Position numbers and translations under genes: made by a program. The notes beneath the pieces were generated by a model that saw nothing but the letters and a program-made list of their open reading frames with translations, was not told where the DNA came from and ran no database searches. From assembly GCA_902489945.1 (NCBI GenBank), contig CABUBZ010000066.1:1-9785 (forward strand): DNA of 9,785 bases. Reading direction: 5' to 3'. This document shows, in pieces, positions 6,530-9,785 of the stretch. This stretch comes from an uncultured Collinsella sp. (GTDB lineage: Bacteria; Actinomycetota; Coriobacteriia; Coriobacteriales; Coriobacteriaceae). Each line of letters opens with the position of its first letter. Position 1 is the stretch's first letter.

Positions 6530-7970
6530 AATGGATAGGGTCAGCGGAATTAGTAGAGTCGGCAGGCACAATGCCAAGGATGTGCTCCAGGGTATCGAGC
6601 AGCTCATGTGGCATGGTCGACACCACATGAACCTCGGCGCCGCGACTGGTAAGGCTTGCGAGTAAATCGTCACGATGATACTCGTCAAGCGTCATGCCGT
6701 CAGCGTTGAACATGAGCTTAGGCACAAAGAGCATAACCCCCGACAGGTCTTGCGGCAGCTGCTCCAGGATGTCGCTTGCGACGATGAGGCCGGTCACGTC
6801 CACGTTGCCGCCAAAGTAGCGGTTCTTGATGGCCGTGACGGTGCCGGAAAGGCCGTGTGGAGACTCCACGAAGCGGGCGACGGTATCGCGTGCGCTGGCG
6901 CCCGAAAGACATAACAGGCGCTGGTCGCGGTCGGTCATAGCCTTGCGAACGCGGGCAAGGCGCTCGGCGTCGGCGGCAAGCACGTCGTCGGTCTCGTCCA
7001 GATACGAGCGGATCATGCCGATGCCGTCGTAGTACTGCGGGTAACCGTCGTAAAAGTCCGCCTCGGGCGGCTCGATACCGGCGTCCAGATAGAACTCGTC
7101 GCTCATCTGGAACGTGTGGCGGCCAAAGCGCTCGTACGCGCGATCCTGGAAGGGTCGGATCATGGCGATGGTCTCGCGCGCCAGCTCAGGCTTGTCGCTG
7201 TAGGACCACGTAAAGCGGTTCTGATGCTTGGTAAAGCCGAGCGGCACGATGCCCAGGCTCGTGATCTGTTCGTGCTCCTCGCAAAAGCGCAGGGTCTTTT
7301 CCAGCTCCTCGCCGTCGTTCATGCCGGGGCACAAAACGATCTGGGCGTGAATCTCGATGCCGGCGGCCATGATGGCCTCGAGTACGTCCATGCCGCGCTG
7401 GGCGTTGCGGCCCATCATGCGGCGGCGCACATCGGGGCTCACGGCGTGGACCGACACGTTCATCGGACTCATGTTGCGATCGATAACGTTTTGCACGTCC
7501 TCGTCGGAAAGGTTCGTGAGCGTGACAAAGTTACCCTGCAAAAAGCTCAGGCGATAGTCGTCGTCGCGAATGTAGAGCGTGGAGCGGCCGCCCTTGGGCA
7601 GCATCGTCATAAAGCAGAACACGCAGGCGTTTACGCAGGTACGCATGCCGTCAAAGATGGGGCCGTCGAACTCAAGACCCCAATCCTCGCCGGGAAAACG
7701 GTCGAGCTCCACGGGGGTGACAGTGCCGTCGCGCGGATCGAATACCTCCAGCTCGACGGTATCGTCGTCTGCTTCCCAAAGCCAGACGATCATGTCGGTG
7801 AGTTGCTCGCCGTTGACCGTGAGCACGCGCATGCCCGGCTCGATACCCACATCCCATGCGGGCGATTCGGGACGCACGTTCTTTACGAGCGCGCCCTCAC
7901 CAGGCTCGGGGTCGCGGCTGCGCCCGTAATCGGCCACCTCGGCGGCGTATGCGGGTACGGTCTGGTCCAT
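6528..7970 (-). CDS. DUF512 family protein: PDZ-like domain plus radical SAM iron-sulfur core
   Basis: This 480-residue protein has three parts. A PDZ-like module spans about residues 26-80 (ALVKNVRPESPAWDVGIEPG, then VLTVNGEQL). A radical-SAM-type core starts with C112-VNA-C116-VF-C119, the CxxxCxxC motif that binds a 4Fe-4S cluster and S-adenosylmethionine, followed by the family signature LPKGGRSTLY and DDDYRLSFLQGNFVTLTN (124-153). The DUF512 region (about 250-465) includes DEFYLDAG and YPQYYDGIGMIR. The reaction and substrate of this family are unknown to me. No signal peptide is evident, so it is probably cytosolic. It starts 2 bases after ispH; AAGGAG lies 14 bases before the ATG at 7970, inside the ispH end, which is rather far, so coupling with ispH may matter. 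der follows after 10 bases. It needs Fe-S clusters, as IspH does. Confidence 0.92.
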   Translation of the reverse strand: MDQTVPAYAAEVADYGRSRDPEPGEGALVKNVRPESPAWDVGIEPGMRVLTVNGEQLTDMIVWLWEADDDTVELEVFDPRDGTVTPVELDRFPGEDWGLEFDGPIFDGMRTCVNACVFCFMTMLPKGGRSTLYIRDDDYRLSFLQGNFVTLTNLSDEDVQNVIDRNMSPMNVSVHAVSPDVRRRMMGRNAQRGMDVLEAIMAAGIEIHAQIVLCPGMNDGEELEKTLRFCEEHEQITSLGIVPLGFTKHQNRFTWSYSDKPELARETIAMIRPFQDRAYERFGRHTFQMSDEFYLDAGIEPPEADFYDGYPQYYDGIGMIRSYLDETDDVLAADAERLARVRKAMTDRDQRLLCLSGASARDTVARFVESPHGLSGTVTAIKNRYFGGNVDVTGLIVASDILEQLPQDLSGVMLFVPKLMFNADGMTLDEYHRDDLLASLTSRGAEVHVVSTMPHELLDTLEHILGIVPADSTNSADPIH

Positions 7971-7972
7971 GA

Positions 7973-8857
7973 TTAGCGGCAAAGCTCCTTGATGCGCGCA
8001 ACGGCGCGTTCGATGTGTTCTTGCGGGGTGGAGGCTCCGGCAGTGATGCCAATGTGGCGTGCGCTGGCAAACCATGCGGCCTCAAGCTCGGAAGCTTCCT
8101 CGATGTGATGCGTGTGCTCGCAGACATCGGCACAAATCTGCGCCAGACGGCGCGTGTTGCCCGAATTTTTGCCGCCCACGACGACCATGCAATCACAGCG
8201 GTTGGCAAGCGTTGCGGCTGCCTGCTGGCGCTCGCTTGTGGCGGCGCAGATCGTGTTGATCACGCGCAGTTCCTGCACGCGCGGGGTGATGGAGGCTACG
8301 ACCTCGGCGAGGTTCTGCGCGGTTTGGGTGGTCTGTACAACCAGGCCCACCTTGCCCTTGAGCGGCAGCGCGTCGGCATCGGCGGCGCAGCTCACGACCT
8401 GGGCGTCATCCCCGGCGTGGCCCAGAATGCCTTCGACCTCGGGGTGGCCCGGCTCGCCCACGACGATCACGCGGTAGCCCTCGCGCACCAGGCGCTCGGC
8501 TGCCACGTGGACCTTTTTCACGTAGGGGCAGGTGGCGTCGACCACGGTAAGACTGCGCTCGCGAGCGGCATCGATCACTTGCGGCACCACGCCGTGGGCG
8601 CGGATGATCACGGTGCCCGATGCGGCGTCGTCCAAGGTGTCTGCCAGACCGACGCCCGCCTCGGCAAGCTCGCGCACCACGATAGGGTTATGGATGAGCG
8701 GGCCCAGCGTGTGGACCTGAGTGCTCTCCCCTGCCTGCGGCGCGGCAGCCAGCGCCATGTCGAGCGCGCGCTGTACGCCGTAGCAGGTGCCGGCGTGGGC
8801 AGCGATTTCGATGGTGGGGGCGTCTGCCTTTCCGGCCACAGCCTCGGCAGTGTTCAT
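7973..8857 (-). CDS. ispH: 4-hydroxy-3-methylbut-2-enyl diphosphate reductase IspH (LytB)
   Basis: This 294-residue Fe-S enzyme performs the last step of the MEP pathway, reducing HMBPP to isopentenyl and dimethylallyl diphosphate. The three cluster cysteines are C25 (AGTCYGV), C110 (DATCPYV) and C204 (NTICAAT). Substrate residues are also visible: H56 (LIHN), H88 (RAHG), H138 and E140 (GHPEVEG, with the glutamate as proton donor), T176-T177 (QTT), NSGNT at 231-235 and AGAST at 273-277. All are intact. It is the plain form: no ribosomal protein S1 domains are fused, unlike in many Clostridia. I prefer the ATG at 8857 because GAGGAAG lies just upstream; the in-frame ATG at 8872 would add five residues (MGEEV) and has only a weak CAGG. 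plsC ends 17 bases before the preferred start, and the DUF512 gene follows 2 bases after the stop. Confidence 0.95.
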   Translation of the reverse strand: MNTAEAVAGKADAPTIEIAAHAGTCYGVQRALDMALAAAPQAGESTQVHTLGPLIHNPIVVRELAEAGVGLADTLDDAASGTVIIRAHGVVPQVIDAARERSLTVVDATCPYVKKVHVAAERLVREGYRVIVVGEPGHPEVEGILGHAGDDAQVVSCAADADALPLKGKVGLVVQTTQTAQNLAEVVASITPRVQELRVINTICAATSERQQAAATLANRCDCMVVVGGKNSGNTRRLAQICADVCEHTHHIEEASELEAAWFASARHIGITAGASTPQEHIERAVARIKELCR

Positions 8858-8859
8858 GA

Positions 8860-8866
8860 CTTCCTC
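8860..8866 (-). promoter_or_regulatory. Putative ribosome binding site of ispH
   Basis: The minus strand reads GAGGAAG, ending 2 bases before the ATG at 8857, with GAGGA 4 bases away. This is slightly close but better than what precedes the alternative ATG at 8872. It is the only basis for preferring the shorter start. Confidence 0.5.
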
Positions 8867-8874
8867 GCCCATGG

Positions 8875-9603
8875 CTAGAACCTGCCCGGGTGTTCGGCGC
8901 ACAGGTCGTCGCGCATGGCGTAGACGCGGTTCATGGCTTCGGACTCAAACCATGCCAGGCGCTCCTTGCGCTTGAGCTCGGCCGGAGCATCGGATAGCGA
9001 GACGGCCTTGCCGGCGCGGATCCAGCACTTTTTGGGGCGCATGAGCTTTTTGCCTGCAGGCGTGATATCGGACCAGCCGCAGATGGCGAGCGGGTTGACG
9101 GGTGCCTTACCCATCTGGGCGATGAGCGCAAATCCGCCGTGGACCTCGGGCTTGATCTCGCGCGAGCGGATGCGCGTGCCCTCGGGGAAAATCAGGACGT
9201 CCTCGCCGCGTTGCAGCGCATGCTGGGCGGCGCGCAGGCACTTCATGTCGGCGGTGCCGCGCTCGACGGGAATACCGCCCACGCGGCTAAAGGCCCAGCG
9301 CACGATCTTGCTCTTGGCAAACTCGGACTTAAAGATGGGGCGGATGCGGCGGCCGCCAAAGAACAGTGCCGTCTCCACGGCCAGCAACTCGGCCATCGAG
9401 GTGTGGTTGCAGATGACCACGCTGCCGCGGCCTTCCTGGCGCTCAAACAGCAGGTCGGCGTCCTCGACCTTCCAGCGCCACATGAGCTTGGAGAAGACCC
9501 ACAGGATGCCCATGACCACGACGACGGTGCCGCGGATGAGCGCCGGGAACTCGGCGTAGGGGGCGTTGTAGTAATCCTCGGGCGTCTGCTTAAACAGGCG
9601 CAT
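8875..9603 (-). CDS. plsC: 1-acyl-sn-glycerol-3-phosphate acyltransferase (PlsC-like), with HX4E in place of HX4D
   Basis: This 242-residue protein belongs to the PlsC/LPLAT acyltransferase family, which acylates lysophosphatidate to phosphatidate at the membrane. A hydrophobic stretch at about 24-42 can anchor it. Family motifs follow: NHTSMAE (66-72), FKSEFAK (91-97), GGIPVERG (109-116) and LIFPEGTRIRSREI (137-150). H67 is the catalytic histidine, but the partner usually found as aspartate in NHxxxxD is E72. The FPEGTR motif for glycerol-phosphate binding is perfect, so the protein is probably functional, though its activity or substrate may differ. The ATG at 9603 is preceded by AAAGGAGGT at ideal spacing. 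It lies 3 bases after the cmk stop and 17 bases before ispH, an order (cmk-plsC-ispH) known from many Gram-positive bacteria. plsY and gpsA in the same run support the lipid role. Confidence 0.88.
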   Translation of the reverse strand: MRLFKQTPEDYYNAPYAEFPALIRGTVVVVMGILWVFSKLMWRWKVEDADLLFERQEGRGSVVICNHTSMAELLAVETALFFGGRRIRPIFKSEFAKSKIVRWAFSRVGGIPVERGTADMKCLRAAQHALQRGEDVLIFPEGTRIRSREIKPEVHGGFALIAQMGKAPVNPLAICGWSDITPAGKKLMRPKKCWIRAGKAVSLSDAPAELKRKERLAWFESEAMNRVYAMRDDLCAEHPGRF

Positions 9604-9606
9604 GTG

Positions 9607-9785
9607 CTACCTCCTTTGGTTGATGAGGTCCTCGATGATCGAGACGACCTCATCGATGGTGTGAGCGGTGGAGTCGACGTGCACGGCGTCCTCGGCGGGA
9701 ACGAGCGGCGCGACCTCGCGGCTGCTGTCGAGCTTATCGCGCTGCTTGAGGGCGTCGAGGGTCTCGTCGACCTCTGCCTCGAGCC
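9607..9785 (-). CDS. cmk: Cytidylate kinase, C-terminal fragment
   Basis: Only the last 58 codons and the TAG stop are inside the window; the gene begins beyond the right edge. The visible end reads, in order, QRDKLDSSREVAPLVPAEDA, then VHVDSTAHTIDEVVSII, and ends in NQRR. This is the cytidylate kinase C-terminus: the R-D-x-x-D-SSRE-x-x-PL-x-x-A-x-DA element, in which the arginines and the aspartate help bind CMP, followed by the iDst...ieEVv tail. The enzyme phosphorylates CMP and dCMP to the diphosphates with ATP in the cytosol. CDP is a precursor of the CTP used to make CDP-diacylglycerol from phosphatidate, which fits the neighbouring lipid genes. The next gene, plsC, begins 3 bases after the stop. 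Whether cmk is fused to another domain at its N-terminus (as in the Cmk-Der fusions of some Actinobacteria) cannot be seen; a separate der is present here. Confidence 0.92.
   Translation of the reverse strand, partial: LEAEVDETLDALKQRDKLDSSREVAPLVPAEDAVHVDSTAHTIDEVVSIIEDLINQRR
9609..9617 (-). promoter_or_regulatory. Strong ribosome binding site of plsC
   Basis: The minus strand reads AAAGGAGGT, a near-perfect match to the 16S rRNA tail, ending 5 bases before the plsC ATG. It overlaps the last codons of cmk. It is the strongest such site in the window. Confidence 0.8.

Larger units (their letters stand above)
1..9785 (-). other. Continuous co-directional gene run, probable long operon
   Basis: Eleven genes follow each other on the minus strand. 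The junctions from right to left are: cmk-plsC 3 bases, plsC-ispH 17, ispH-DUF512 2, DUF512-der 10, der-plsY overlap of 8, plsY-gpsA 9, gpsA-rpe 18, rpe-cysteine desulfurase 6, cysteine desulfurase-Nif3 overlap of 4, Nif3-zinc ribbon overlap of 4, zinc ribbon-coaBC 2. No junction holds a stem-loop with a T-run or a convincing promoter, so cotranscription is the simplest inference. Promoters inside coding sequence cannot be excluded by eye. Confidence 0.6.

Noticed and set aside
4952..6538. 528-codon open frame on the plus strand opposite der and plsY
   Set aside because: It is antisense to two genes with complete motifs, its translation is low-complexity (rich in Val, Ala, His, Asp, Leu) with no recognisable motif, and such frames are expected in high-GC coding DNA read in reverse.
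7116..7976. 286-codon plus-strand frame opposite the DUF512 gene
   Set aside because: It has a biased, motif-free translation and is explained by GC-rich codon positions of the real gene.
8015..8878. 287-codon plus-strand frame opposite ispH
   Set aside because: The glycine-, alanine- and histidine-rich translation has no family resemblance, whereas ispH has all three cluster cysteines.
9620..9660. Repeated GATGA/TCGATGAT-like words near the cmk end, considered as a terminator or inverted repeat
   Set aside because: They fall inside the cmk reading frame, form no clear stem with a T-run, and reflect repeated Ile/Asp/Glu codons.

Overview
The window is an ordinary, densely packed, high-GC bacterial chromosomal segment in which every supported gene lies on the minus strand. 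It reads from right to left, from a cytidylate kinase tail at the right edge to the start of coaBC at the left edge. Protein signatures and the gene order cmk-plsC-ispH-DUF512-der-plsY-gpsA fit a Gram-positive lineage. The strong GC bias, together with Clostridia-like synteny, makes an anaerobic coriobacterium (Collinsella or a relative) my best guess, but this is inference without a database search.

Right part (about 4500-9785): cmk (partial), plsC, ispH, a PDZ/radical-SAM DUF512 protein, der and plsY. Middle (about 1600-4500): gpsA, rpe and a NifS/IscS-type cysteine desulfurase. Left part (1-1618): a Nif3-family metal protein, a coiled-coil zinc-ribbon protein, and the first 30 codons of coaBC. 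Gaps between genes run from an 8-base overlap to 18 bases. There is no non-coding stretch of 20 bases or more, and I see no terminator, promoter, RNA gene, repeat, insertion sequence or CRISPR array. The simplest reading is one long transcription unit, or a tail-to-head chain of them, whose promoter lies beyond the right edge.

The genes share themes. GpsA makes sn-glycerol-3-phosphate, PlsY acylates it to lysophosphatidate, and PlsC acylates that to phosphatidate, so the path to phosphatidate is present except for PlsX. Cmk supplies CDP, a precursor of the CTP used for CDP-diacylglycerol. IspH finishes the MEP isoprenoid pathway with a 4Fe-4S cluster, and the DUF512 protein carries a radical-SAM cluster motif; the cysteine desulfurase could feed sulfur to both. 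Der is a ribosome-assembly GTPase, Rpe belongs to the pentose phosphate pathway, and CoaBC makes coenzyme A.

I did not find an exotic or clearly new system. The points most worth a second look are a glutamate where PlsC normally has its catalytic-motif aspartate (HX4E instead of HX4D), a zinc ribbon lacking its first cysteine, and the poorly characterised DUF512 protein placed between ispH and der.
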